This document shows, piece after piece, positions 19,351 through 31,173 of a DNA stretch of 64,000 nt. The notes below the pieces were generated by a model. It searched no databases. It saw only the letters and a program-made list of their open reading frames with translations, and had not been told where the DNA came from. How positions within the stretch are numbered: the first letter of the stretch is position 1; each line of letters starts with the position of its first letter. Location: NCBI GenBank assembly GCA_015099395.1, contig AP024096.1, positions 5,580,001-5,644,000 of the forward strand, written 5' to 3'. A program made the position numbers and the translations under genes. This stretch comes from Ktedonobacteria bacterium brp13. Its GTDB lineage: Bacteria > Chloroflexota > Ktedonobacteria > Ktedonobacterales > Ktedonobacteraceae.

Positions 19351-21063
19351 TTACGAGCGGTCAAAGAACTCAATCCGGCTAGCGGGATCGGGTCGCTGCT
19401 CCAGTTGAATTGCAGAGAGATAGGGATCAGAAGAGGCCAGCAACTGGTTTGCTTCGTAGGCCAGGGCACGGTAGTTAATATGACCACCAGGGCGGACACG
19501 TTGGGAGGTAAAGTAGAGAGCCTGCTTGGGATCACCATGCATCCAGAGGTCTACTTGATGAGCCAGCGGCAACAGGTTCAGCACAAACGCATAGTCGAAG
19601 TCGGCACCGTAGCGTTGTGCGACACGATCAATAAAGCTCTGTAATCGCTGATAGTACATATGGAGATCCTGCGCGAAAGACGCTCCCAGAGCAGCAAAAG
19701 CTGGTACCTCTGAAAGGTAGAGTGGCAGGCCAAAACCACGCGCAAGGATCTGTTGGACGGTATCTTTATCGATACGCTGCCCAAAGACCAGAGGCAGATG
19801 AATGAAGCGACCCCAGGCGCGATGCCGGTTGAAGTCACGCAGCTCACCCAGGAAGCTCTCAACGGAGAGCGACATAGTAGTTGTACGCGCAAAGGCAGGC
19901 AGTTCCGCGTAGTTAGTATGCCCGGCAAAGATAATAGCGCTTATCTGCTGCTTTGTTGCCTCGTCACGGGTGTGTACCCAGTTCAGCAGTGCAGTGCGGT
20001 CGAGTCCGGGCCAGAGCAGCAAGAGATATTGCGCAACAAGCCGATCACTGGCCGAAGCCGCCGCAGCAAGCAGACGTACACGCTGAGTCACCAGCGCTGG
20101 CGCACCACGACGAATAGAGACACAGCGCAACAGATCGCTCTGCTGCTCTATGTAGGTGCGCAGAGCCTGTAGATTCTGGTTGGTTGTCAATAATGGATTG
20201 GTGTGGCGCACAAGACCAGGAGCCTCAGCGCGATAGGAGAGCACCGCCTCTTCTTCGCTCGAAGGCGAGAGGAGGTGCTCAATCTGCTCAGCCACCCGAT
20301 GATAGTAGGTGATAGGAGAAGCCTTGAGCTCAGCCAGGATGCGCGACCAGTCACGAGCCGAGGTCTCAAACGACATACCACTAAACTGACCGAGCAGCAA
20401 GAAATAGCGCACACAATCCAGTACACGCGAAGTCAGAGCACTTTTCTCTCCCGGACTGCTTGTATCGGCCTGATAGTAACGTGTAAAGGCAGCCAGCAAC
20501 TGCTCGCGCTGCTGCGCAAATAACGTGAGCGAGAGCGTCCCAAAGGCCTGGTACTCCTCTTCGAGAGCCGCAACCTCCTCCTGCGAGAGATCAGCAGGCA
20601 GATAATTGCGTATAGGATGCAGTATCGCTTTGCTGAAGCGTGGCTGATAGCGTGTCGATTTCTCCTGACCGGAGTTCAACGAACCCTCATTAAAGAGCGC
20701 CAGACAGAGGTGCATAGGGATACGACCCATATCGACCGCGACACGTGCCATATCGCCGACAGAGGCATGACCATAGCTCCGAAACATCTCATCGAGCTTC
20801 TGATCTGGATCGACCCCCTTCTCACCCATCTCACGCAGAATATCCCAGGGCATGCCAGCGGCACGCGACTGGCGAGCCCCCGCCCAGGCACGATGGGCAG
20901 CAGTACGACGCTCAGCATTCGCCACCGTCGTCGTCACAACGGCATCCGTTGCGCGATCCTCCAGGCAGATCAGACGTAGCCCGGTCACAGCAGGCGCATA
21001 CGTAAACCAACGGTATGCACCCGAAATATACTCTTGCTCGATAGCGGTCTCTATTTGTGTCAT
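19351..21063 (-). CDS. Tandem ThyX-like (FAD-dependent thymidylate synthase family) protein
   Basis: 570 aa with two ThyX-like halves. The first half has the YGHASVGDMARVAVDMGRIP region and a degenerate signature NEGSLNSGQEKSTRYQ (about residues 126-141). It ends in a segment like the ThyX C-terminus (VRYFLLLGQFSGMSFETSARDW). The second half has FNRHRAWGRF near 410-420, then ALYFTSQRVRPGGHINYRALAYEA near 510-535. Normal ThyX is about 220-250 aa with one RHRxxSxNExSxRY motif. Whether this fusion makes dTMP or is a divergent flavoprotein is open. The start at 21063 follows TGGAG; the frame opens at 21075. Confidence 0.8.
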   Translation of the reverse strand: MTQIETAIEQEYISGAYRWFTYAPAVTGLRLICLEDRATDAVVTTTVANAERRTAAHRAWAGARQSRAAGMPWDILREMGEKGVDPDQKLDEMFRSYGHASVGDMARVAVDMGRIPMHLCLALFNEGSLNSGQEKSTRYQPRFSKAILHPIRNYLPADLSQEEVAALEEEYQAFGTLSLTLFAQQREQLLAAFTRYYQADTSSPGEKSALTSRVLDCVRYFLLLGQFSGMSFETSARDWSRILAELKASPITYYHRVAEQIEHLLSPSSEEEAVLSYRAEAPGLVRHTNPLLTTNQNLQALRTYIEQQSDLLRCVSIRRGAPALVTQRVRLLAAAASASDRLVAQYLLLLWPGLDRTALLNWVHTRDEATKQQISAIIFAGHTNYAELPAFARTTTMSLSVESFLGELRDFNRHRAWGRFIHLPLVFGQRIDKDTVQQILARGFGLPLYLSEVPAFAALGASFAQDLHMYYQRLQSFIDRVAQRYGADFDYAFVLNLLPLAHQVDLWMHGDPKQALYFTSQRVRPGGHINYRALAYEANQLLASSDPYLSAIQLEQRPDPASRIEFFDRS

Positions 21064-21363
21064 AACACTCCACACAGCAAAGTACGGGCGGCACAGAAGA
21101 ATCCACGTCCTCGCGCCCTACCCCAATATATCAGACCAGTTGTAAATATTCAGACGTATAGTACCACGTTCAGGCGCACGTGAAAATAATCGTAGTAGCA
21201 TTGCTACCCCGCAGATAAGCTCAGGATGAGTTCCAGCACTTTCAAAAAGATCAAAATAGTCACATCTTTGTATTTGATGCCATGCATACACTGAAGGTAG
21301 AGACCTGTTTCCGTTTGCAAATGGCATTAAAGTTGTAGATAAAGTAAAAAGGAATAGAAGATT
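21064..21363. other. Divergent intergenic region
   Basis: About 300 bp between the ThyX-like gene (minus) and a secreted protein gene (plus). I saw no RNA gene or clear promoter pair. TTGCAA (21315-21320) and GATAAA (21338-21343) are 17 bp apart, but they lie too close to the ribosome site of the plus-strand gene to be convincing. Confidence 0.3.
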
Positions 21364-21876
21364 ATGAATATGAAACGTGTAGCACCGCAAGTGATCGCAC
21401 TCATTGTAGTCACCTTCATCTCATTGATAGCGAGCACACCCAGCTGGGCCGCGCGAGGAGAGAGCTTCGGATCACAAGCGATCATCATCAATTCCGGTTC
21501 AACAAATACTCTTGGCTATAGAATCTACGTCGCGCATGATGGTACTGCCACCTACGTTGTTGGCAACGGTACAAGATACGGTAGTACGAGATACGGTAGG
21601 CTCAGTCAGGAACTGACACTCCGCTTCTTCCACGATATCGCACTTGCACAGCCATTAAGCAGCCTGCCAGCTATCCAAACATGCGTCAAATCTATCTCCT
21701 TTGGTACCGATACCTATGTCCGCTTTGGAGGACAGACCAGTCCGGACCTCTCGTGTGCCGAAAATGAACAGGCGCAGCATCTGGCAGATGATGCCAATAG
21801 CATCAAAGCAGCGCTCAAAGTAGATAATACCATCAAAAAGCACACTGGTGAACTACCTATCATGCAGCACCCATAA
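21364..21876 (+). CDS. Secreted hypothetical protein
   Basis: 170 aa. A Sec-type signal peptide is clear: MNMKRVAP, then a hydrophobic core, then the cleavage site SWA before ARGES at about residue 30. The mature part has two cysteines that could pair (in IQTCVKSI and PDLSCAENE), suggesting an exported disulfide-bonded domain. The sequence YRIYVAHDGTATYVVGNG looks like a beta-rich fold. I do not recognise a family. AAAGGA lies 10 bases before the ATG. A strong hairpin follows the stop, so this is a monocistronic unit. Confidence 0.75.
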   Translation: MNMKRVAPQVIALIVVTFISLIASTPSWAARGESFGSQAIIINSGSTNTLGYRIYVAHDGTATYVVGNGTRYGSTRYGRLSQELTLRFFHDIALAQPLSSLPAIQTCVKSISFGTDTYVRFGGQTSPDLSCAENEQAQHLADDANSIKAALKVDNTIKKHTGELPIMQHP

Positions 21877-21898
21877 CGAGCACTTTTTCATCACAATC

Positions 21899-21921
21899 AG
21901 GGTCGTTATTGTAACGACCCT
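21899..21921 (+). terminator. Hairpin after the secreted protein gene
   Basis: Perfect 10-bp stem AGGGTCGTTA / TAACGACCCT with a TTG loop, 22 bp after the stop codon. No long T-run follows, so termination is probable but not certain. The rest of the gap to 22190 is AT-rich and shows only a lone TATAAT (22113-22118). Confidence 0.6.
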
Positions 21922-22190
21922 GTCAACGTCTGATTGTTGCCCTCCATTTCAAATCACACATTAGCTTCTTCACTTGAGCAGTTCAGATGACAACCATTTT
22001 TTATTCATCTCAAAGCCAGAAAATAGCACGAGTCTGGCAAGTATAAGAACTGTCGGCATACCAAAGATTCATTTGTTAAAAAAATTACTAAACAGGCTGT
22101 AACCTCTCACCGTATAATTAAATGTTTGGTAGATAAAACTTTCAAAGTGGAAAAAATGTGTGATTTAAGATAGAACAGTGAGGTTGTATT

Positions 22191-22583
22191 ATGAAAAGCA
22201 TGAGTCAATCATACATTCCTGTAAGTGAAGGTCCTATAGAAGGAAGTATTATAGCACTTACCATTATTACAGCCATCGTCCATCTTCTTCTTGCGTTTGG
22301 CGATGGTATGATACCTATGAGGACTCTCCCCATACTGTGGTTGTTGAATGGTATTGGCTACCTTGCTTTATTAACGGCACTCTACCTGCCATCTTTTGCC
22401 GCCATCCAACCTTTGGTACGCTGGGTTCTCATTGCCTATACTGCGCTTACTTTCATCGCATGGATCATTGTCACGCATGCGGCCTATGATCCCTTCGACT
22501 ACACGGATAAACTAATAGAGATCGTTATAATCTTGCTTCTCATTATTGAGGCTTTTAGCATTAAAAGGCCAAGTAAAGCATAA
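22191..22583 (+). CDS. Small four-helix membrane protein, unknown function
   Basis: 130 aa with four hydrophobic segments (about residues 18-37, 47-67, 73-95 and 105-123) and short polar loops. There is an N-terminal cytoplasm-like segment and a basic end IKRPSKA. I do not recognise a family. GAGG lies seven bases before the ATG. A 9-bp inverted repeat (22578-22586 with 22604-22612) overlaps the stop codon. Confidence 0.7.
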   Translation: MKSMSQSYIPVSEGPIEGSIIALTIITAIVHLLLAFGDGMIPMRTLPILWLLNGIGYLALLTALYLPSFAAIQPLVRWVLIAYTALTFIAWIIVTHAAYDPFDYTDKLIEIVIILLLIIEAFSIKRPSKA

Positions 22584-22712
22584 AGCCTGCTGGAAAATTA
22601 AGTGCTTTATGCGTATGTTGCCATGAAGTATATTTTCAACGCCATTGACATAGGAGATATCCTGGACGATCGGGGTATCTCCACCTACTAAATTTAGCAT
22701 GCATTCCTCCGT

Positions 22713-22760
22713 AAAACCTCTCCACAAAACCTCTCCACAAAACCTCCCCACAAAACCTCC
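22713..22760. repeat. 13-bp tandem direct repeats upstream of the BTAD gene
   Basis: AAAACCTCTCCAC repeats at 22713, 22726 and 22739 (one base changed), with a partial fourth copy at 22752. The array is flanked on both sides by GCATTCCTC. It lies about 105 bp before a BTAD/SARP-type gene. Regulators of this class bind direct repeats, so an operator role is possible but unproven. Confidence 0.6.
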
Positions 22761-22865
22761 CGCATTCCTCACAACACAAAAAGAGCACTATGTTATTATT
22801 ATGGAGTAAACACAATTCCAATAGAAAACATGTGGGGAAGGTAGGAAAGAAGGGAGGAATCACAC

Positions 22866-23831
22866 ATGAATTATATAAATTATCGGGAGTATCAAACGAC
22901 AACAGAGTCAACTTACCCACAGATCAAAATCTATACTTTTGGAGAGTTCAGGCTGGAGCGAAGGAGTAGCGGAGCGGAGCGACCACCAGCCTATCAAGCA
23001 GTAGCACACGCCCGACTGGCACAACGTAGTAGTGCACTGATCATGCTCAAAGTCTTACTCTGCCAACCACGCAGGCGTATTGCCAGGACCGCCTTAGCCG
23101 CGCTCATGTGGCCAGGACAGGCAAACAGCCACTATATTACCCATACAATCGATACAGCAGCATCATTGCTACGGCGACACGTACTCAACGCAGCTGAGCA
23201 GGATAGCCTGCTTTTGACGCAACGTCTGGATGGCGAGACCGTCTTCACACTAGCAGAGCAAGCCAGACTCTGGATCGATGCCGACGAACTACTTTCTCTG
23301 GCACATCAGGCAGTGCAGCGCGAAAGCGAGGGAGAAGACGCACGCCCTGCTCTCAACGCCGCTCACGCACTTGCACAGGGAGAGTTTCTCGAAGAAGAGC
23401 TTACCGTAAACTGGACACAGCCGCTGCGACAGACGATCGACGGAGCGCGCAGACGTGTCCTCCACCATCTCGTCGATATATATACGCAGTCTCACCAGTA
23501 TAGACATGCCGAAGAACTACTCTTCAGCTATCTGCAAGAGTATCCCACCGACCAGGATGCACTCTATCGGCTCATGAATCTACTCAACCAGCAGCAACGA
23601 CGCCAGGAAGCGCTCCACATCTTTCACTACTGCTCTGTGATCATCAACGATCATCAGCAGCAGGCAGACGACGCCACCCACGCACTGGCAGCCAAAATAC
23701 AACACAACTGTAATCTGCATGAAGCGGCCCAATACTACAGTGCGCGTGTCAGATGCGGTGTATCTGACAATTGCAGTGTCAGATACACCGCAATCTACCC
23801 AATAGGGTATCTAACAAGAGCAATCGCATAA
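22866..23831 (+). CDS. BTAD/SARP-type transcriptional regulator
   Basis: 321 aa. Residues 15-110 resemble an OmpR-like winged-helix DNA-binding domain: IKIYTFGEFRLER, then a region equivalent to L-x-x-L-L. Residues about 125-270 form a bacterial transcriptional activator domain of TPR-like helices (FLEEELTVNWTQPLRQTIDGARRR ... YRHAEELLFSYLQEYPTDQDALYRLM). No ATPase or receiver domain follows, so it is a short SARP-like protein. The last 25 codons run through a 15-bp inverted repeat and may not be conserved. GGGAGG lies eight bases before the ATG. Confidence 0.78.
   Translation: MNYINYREYQTTTESTYPQIKIYTFGEFRLERRSSGAERPPAYQAVAHARLAQRSSALIMLKVLLCQPRRRIARTALAALMWPGQANSHYITHTIDTAASLLRRHVLNAAEQDSLLLTQRLDGETVFTLAEQARLWIDADELLSLAHQAVQRESEGEDARPALNAAHALAQGEFLEEELTVNWTQPLRQTIDGARRRVLHHLVDIYTQSHQYRHAEELLFSYLQEYPTDQDALYRLMNLLNQQQRRQEALHIFHYCSVIINDHQQQADDATHALAAKIQHNCNLHEAAQYYSARVRCGVSDNCSVRYTAIYPIGYLTRAIA
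23755..23791. repeat. 15-bp inverted repeat inside the 3' end of the BTAD gene
   Basis: GCGGTGTATCTGACA (23755-23769) and TGTCAGATACACCGC (23777-23791) are perfect complements with a 7-nt loop. An overlapping copy of TGTCAGAT just upstream (23747-23754) can also pair. No T-run follows. It may be a small inserted palindrome that changed the C-terminus of the protein. Confidence 0.7.
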
Positions 23832-23892
23832 AACTATAGCAATATACGACACAGCAATATCGGTCATAATAAAGAGGAAGGTGGTAAGGGAT

Positions 23893-26481
23893 ATGTATAT
23901 AGAAATGTATACCTTCAAAGTGGGCAATTTTAAATTTACTGTCGAGCTGGACACAGGCGCAGAGGTTGGTGAGCATCAACTTATCCTCTGGTACAGTGAA
24001 AAAAAAGATATCACGACTATTCCGTTGAAAGAGATTGAGAGTACATTGCTGCTCAAAGCCCTCAAGGAACCTTATTATTCACAGTTCACCTATACCCTCA
24101 AGGAGATGAAGAGCAACCAGGCTCTGGTAGTCGAACGTGATATCTACGAGCTACAGCGGCCATTTCTGGGTAGCAGCGAACAGAAAGCATGCAAGCTACC
24201 GGCCGACGTCAAACGACAGATCAAACAGCTACGTCAGCATCTCCAGAGTACCATTAAACAGATCGAGCGCCACGCTCTACGCGACGAGCTACTAACACTG
24301 GAACGCGACGGCTTTGTGCTAGAGCGTATCGCACAAGAATGTAAGATCTACCATGAGGCACGCTTCCTACGTGACTTCTTCTTTGAGGAAGCTACCGAAA
24401 AACATATTCAGAACTTTTGTCAGCAATTCGCACACGATCCCACCTATCGCCAGCAAGTATTACATGGAGAGACGCACTGGTACAAACGTAATGCGCTCTT
24501 CTTACGCAACCTGAACACGGTCCTGGGCGAGTATACCCTGCTAGCAGACGATGGAAGTGCCATGCGCAAGGCTCGCGAATTTTTTCGCTGGCTTGATAGA
24601 CATACCGAAGAGATCCTGGCATTGCCAGCGTATCAGCGTCTCGTAGCACTCGACGGCAACGATCCAGAGCAGCCCTGTCGCCCAGATGCACAGATCGGGC
24701 CAGCCATCGACCTGCTATTGCAGCTACCAGGTACCAGTATTAACCATTCCTGTCAGGGTGTCTCCGGCAAGGTAGCCTTCCAGGAACAGGAGCAGGGCTA
24801 TACATTGCTCACCATCACACACCATGCCGAATACGCCAACGTCACCTTCAAAACGCTGAGCCTGTTTACCCACGACATCATCCTGGCACGCCTCAAAGAG
24901 TATCCCAGCATCACCATCGAACGCATCCCTTGCAACTTCGCCCAGGACTTTGTACTGCGCTCAACCGGCGACAATCTGCGCTTTCGTGAAGAACTGCTAG
25001 CACTGGCACGCAACATACAAGCCAGCATACGAGAGAGCGAGGGTCGAATAGGGCCAGCAGGACCAGTAAAGACCGTCAGTAGATGGATCCACACTGCCCA
25101 TCCAGAAAGTTGTCCAGAGACTGCAGAGCCAGGTGGCATGCTCGCAATACGGCGACAATGGCTCTGTCAGGGGCAGCAGCTCGAACACACACTCCAGCTA
25201 CTCTATCATCTCAATCATTGGGCCAAAGCCTCAGACCAGTTATTTTACATAGATCGGCAAGGGCTCTACAGCATAAAGTCCGCGCTGCTACAAGAATGCT
25301 ACAGACAAGGCAGCATACAGATCAGCGGCTATATCGAAGGGGTGCACCTGTTTGTCCAGAGCATGACATGCCAGATTGCCGCAGATCTTGCCAGCGAGAC
25401 CGTCCTCTGTCGACTATCAGAGATAGAGCAAGAAACCCAGGACGAAGAAGAGCTCTGGGCATTGGCACTCTATCAGCAGGCCACAGGCAATGACTATCTC
25501 GCACAGATACAAAACCGGGAGAGTGAGGACTACGAGGAGAACAAGGAGGCAATAAAAGAGGGGGAGACAGCACAGCTTGAAAGCTACATTTATAGCACGC
25601 TCGTAAAACTACTGGAGTTGGCAGAACAGACGCGCCAACCCATCTCAATCGGTGCCTTGAGCGAGCTCTGCATCTATCCAACCGATCTACTGAATATCCA
25701 CTATTCACGATCGCGTTACATCAACACCTGGCATGATCTTGATGAAAGTGATCTACGCAAACTCGATCCAGAGGGTTGGAGCCTGATCAGTTTTCATTAT
25801 ACAAACGAGCTTACACAGTACACATTCCACCTGCCATACCGCATCGCAGAAAGCTTCCTGGACACAGCAGAACTTGAACGGCTACGGAAGGAGCCAGTAA
25901 AAAGTAGAGAAGAGGGCCTGCTCTATGGCAGAGTGATCAGCGAGCAAGAGAGCGAGCAATTCCCGATCGCCAGCATCCTGGATGCATTACAGGTCAACAT
26001 CACACATATCTGCCCAAAAGCGTTGGAACGGAAGACAGAACAGTACAGCAATAGCTGGCATGGCTGCACTGAAGATCTGGATGATGACGACGATAACGAA
26101 GAGGATGACTGGAGTCCTGAAGACTATCAAGACGATGGATTACCGAAAAAGAGTCACAGTAGAAATAAGCACACGTGCAGTCAGGCAGAGCGCCTGGAAA
26201 AAGGCTGTCCACGCTGCCAGCAAAAGATCGCAGAGTTTGGCCTGGCGCGGGTTGAGCACTGGCAACAGATGCATAAAGACGAAGACCTCACGTATCGTAA
26301 AGTGCTCTGGATCTTAGGCATGAACGAACACGAGTTTAAGCAACTGCACATTACACCAGACTATCGCCAGGACGATAAGCCCGACGGCACACGCTACTGG
26401 AAGATCTGCACACTAGCAAAGGTCGTAGAGCTGCTTGGTGACAAAAACAAAAACGAACAGGTGGAACACAATGCCGTCTAG
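23893..26481 (+). CDS. Large protein of unknown function with C-terminal CxxC and putative HTH-like tail
   Basis: 862 aa from the ATG at 23893; a GTG at 23881 is an alternative, and both have purine-rich upstream DNA. The middle (around residue 285) has LPGTSINHSCQGVSG followed by a beta-rich segment ending HHAEYANVTF, faintly like the 'SC-GH' domain of phage and plasmid proteins. A long acidic run DLDDDDDNEEDDW lies near residue 725. It is followed by a single CPRC pair and a helical tail (YRKVLWILGMNEHEFKQL ... RYWKICTLAKVVELL) that could bind DNA. I do not recognise the family. The gene is 61 bp after the BTAD gene and may be co-transcribed. Confidence 0.72.
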   Translation: MYIEMYTFKVGNFKFTVELDTGAEVGEHQLILWYSEKKDITTIPLKEIESTLLLKALKEPYYSQFTYTLKEMKSNQALVVERDIYELQRPFLGSSEQKACKLPADVKRQIKQLRQHLQSTIKQIERHALRDELLTLERDGFVLERIAQECKIYHEARFLRDFFFEEATEKHIQNFCQQFAHDPTYRQQVLHGETHWYKRNALFLRNLNTVLGEYTLLADDGSAMRKAREFFRWLDRHTEEILALPAYQRLVALDGNDPEQPCRPDAQIGPAIDLLLQLPGTSINHSCQGVSGKVAFQEQEQGYTLLTITHHAEYANVTFKTLSLFTHDIILARLKEYPSITIERIPCNFAQDFVLRSTGDNLRFREELLALARNIQASIRESEGRIGPAGPVKTVSRWIHTAHPESCPETAEPGGMLAIRRQWLCQGQQLEHTLQLLYHLNHWAKASDQLFYIDRQGLYSIKSALLQECYRQGSIQISGYIEGVHLFVQSMTCQIAADLASETVLCRLSEIEQETQDEEELWALALYQQATGNDYLAQIQNRESEDYEENKEAIKEGETAQLESYIYSTLVKLLELAEQTRQPISIGALSELCIYPTDLLNIHYSRSRYINTWHDLDESDLRKLDPEGWSLISFHYTNELTQYTFHLPYRIAESFLDTAELERLRKEPVKSREEGLLYGRVISEQESEQFPIASILDALQVNITHICPKALERKTEQYSNSWHGCTEDLDDDDDNEEDDWSPEDYQDDGLPKKSHSRNKHTCSQAERLEKGCPRCQQKIAEFGLARVEHWQQMHKDEDLTYRKVLWILGMNEHEFKQLHITPDYRQDDKPDGTRYWKICTLAKVVELLGDKNKNEQVEHNAV

Positions 26482-26500
26482 TAAATAGCAGGATCACGAG

Positions 26501-26545
26501 AAGCAGAGAGGACACACTGGATAGGTCCAGGTGTCCTCTCTGCTT
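26501..26545 (+). terminator. Bidirectional terminator between the unknown gene and gyrB
   Basis: Perfect 15-bp inverted repeat AAGCAGAGAGGACAC (26501-26515) and GTGTCCTCTCTGCTT (26531-26545) with a 15-nt loop, followed by TT. It lies between convergent stops at 26481 (plus) and 26567 (minus). Confidence 0.8.
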
Positions 26546-26566
26546 TTGTCATGCTTACGCCGTTTT

Positions 26567-29585
<3,019 letters not shown>

Positions 29586-30185
29586 TTAAAATCGATTGCC
29601 ACTGACAGGCAAGCCAGGATTGCCAGGAAGTGAACCATTGGGCGGCACACCCTGCATAGACGACGGCATACCTGCGACATTCCCAGGCATAGCAGCGCTA
29701 CCAACGTTACTCGCACAGTATGGGCAGTAGGTCCAGCGTAGTTCCAGCAAGCGCTCACACTTGGGGCAGGAACGTTTCAACTTCTGACCACAGGATGGGC
29801 AGACCTGGAAATCAGACTCCACACGCGCATGACAATTGGTACATGTTTGACGCTCAGTCATCTCAGCCAGCAGAGACTCTTCTTCAAGCTGACGCTCGTA
29901 GATCTCAGCCAGAGTCTGGTGAGGACGAAGAATCAAATAGATAAATAAGCCACCGACATTAAAGACCAGAACCAGAGCCGTCGCAAGGATCTGTGACCAG
30001 AAATCCTGCGTACGCGAACGAATATCGCGGAACGTCCAGAAGACAAGACTCAAGGAGAAAATGATAAAAAACGCAATGAGACACCCGATCAAGGGTCCCA
30101 AAAAGCCTTGAAGAGTAGTTAGTATATCAGTCGAGGAGGTAGTAGGTGTAGTACCAAGCAGCGACAATAAAATTATCCCATTCAC
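29586..30185 (-). CDS. Membrane protein with double zinc ribbon
   Basis: 199 aa. Two transmembrane helices lie at about residues 27-50 and 66-86. A soluble helix follows, then four CxxC knuckles: CTNC, CPSC, CPKC and CPYC (residues about 114-158). This is the DZANK-type double zinc ribbon. The tail is Gly/Pro/Met-rich. Such proteins are common in Ktedonobacteria and may act in membrane-linked protein interaction; the function is not known. The ribosome site is weak (AAGGGG, rather far away), so the start is less certain than the gene. Confidence 0.78.
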   Translation of the reverse strand: MNGIILLSLLGTTPTTSSTDILTTLQGFLGPLIGCLIAFFIIFSLSLVFWTFRDIRSRTQDFWSQILATALVLVFNVGGLFIYLILRPHQTLAEIYERQLEEESLLAEMTERQTCTNCHARVESDFQVCPSCGQKLKRSCPKCERLLELRWTYCPYCASNVGSAAMPGNVAGMPSSMQGVPPNGSLPGNPGLPVSGNRF

Positions 30186-31173
30186 AGGACAAACGCCCCT
30201 TTCAGCATAGATATTTCAGCAACTTTCTCAATTGCAGTCAGAAACGCTGCCCTCTTGCTCACAAGCCAACTCGACCGCAGTTCTTCATATTCTATATGCA
30301 ACACGATCAATAGTCAGACAAGATTTAGCCAGCGCTTCCATCTGCCAACACTACGATTAGCGATAGAGATCACATATCGGTAAGCAGATAGAAGAGGGCC
30401 AGAGAAGAAGCCGGACAGAACAACAGAGCTAGCAAAAAAGGATCTTCGTTGCATAGGCACTGCATTCATCTGACTGAATGGCATTACTCATGAATCGAGC
30501 ACAACTATCTGTGCTCACCTTATATTTAGATTACATTACACTGCAATTAACAACGTTCTACGATACACTGGGATGACAGTGTAGGACTATAGCATAGGAC
30601 TTTGATCCAAGAACCCAAGCACCGCAATAACGAGACAACAGATAGAAAGTTTTTCCCATCAGCACAACAGTCCCACTAAGAGTATATACGATTGCCTCAC
30701 CTTGTGTGAATACTTACGCATACCTGGCCTATTTATTTCTATCGACAAGAAGGCACGATTTTTGTAAAAAATCAAGGATATTCGTTTTATGAATAAGAGG
30801 GCAAAAACAAAAATGGTATATATGGCATTAAAATTATCAGGATACGAAAGTCTGAATACACCTCCTTTTATCAGTAAACACTATTATTGACACTTTCATC
30901 TTTAAAATTCTAATCAAGATCGTAGAATTAGGACTTTTTTCTTATACTTTAGAGGCTTTTGCAGTGGTATGATACTTTGTAGCTAGCTGTATTTCGATGC
31001 GTCAAGTTGCATCGGAAGCCGACTGATCAGGCAGATCATGCCAGATGGGGGCAGATCCGAGTAGATGGAGACAACTTAGGGCGGATCAGTACCAATCGGG
31101 TCCGACAGGGATTTTGAGTGTATGGTATAGTATTAGAACAAAGGTTCTTACTACTCTGAAGGAGGGCATATAC
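30186..31173. other. About 1 kb of AT-rich intergenic DNA
   Basis: No gene, RNA or mobile element was recognised between the divergent zinc-ribbon and glucosaminidase genes. The stretch 30720-30970 is strongly AT-rich and contains GATTTTT-GT-AAAAAATC, a weak hairpin. Closer to the plus-strand gene, TATAGT at about 31126 could be a -10, but no -35 matches. Confidence 0.35.
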
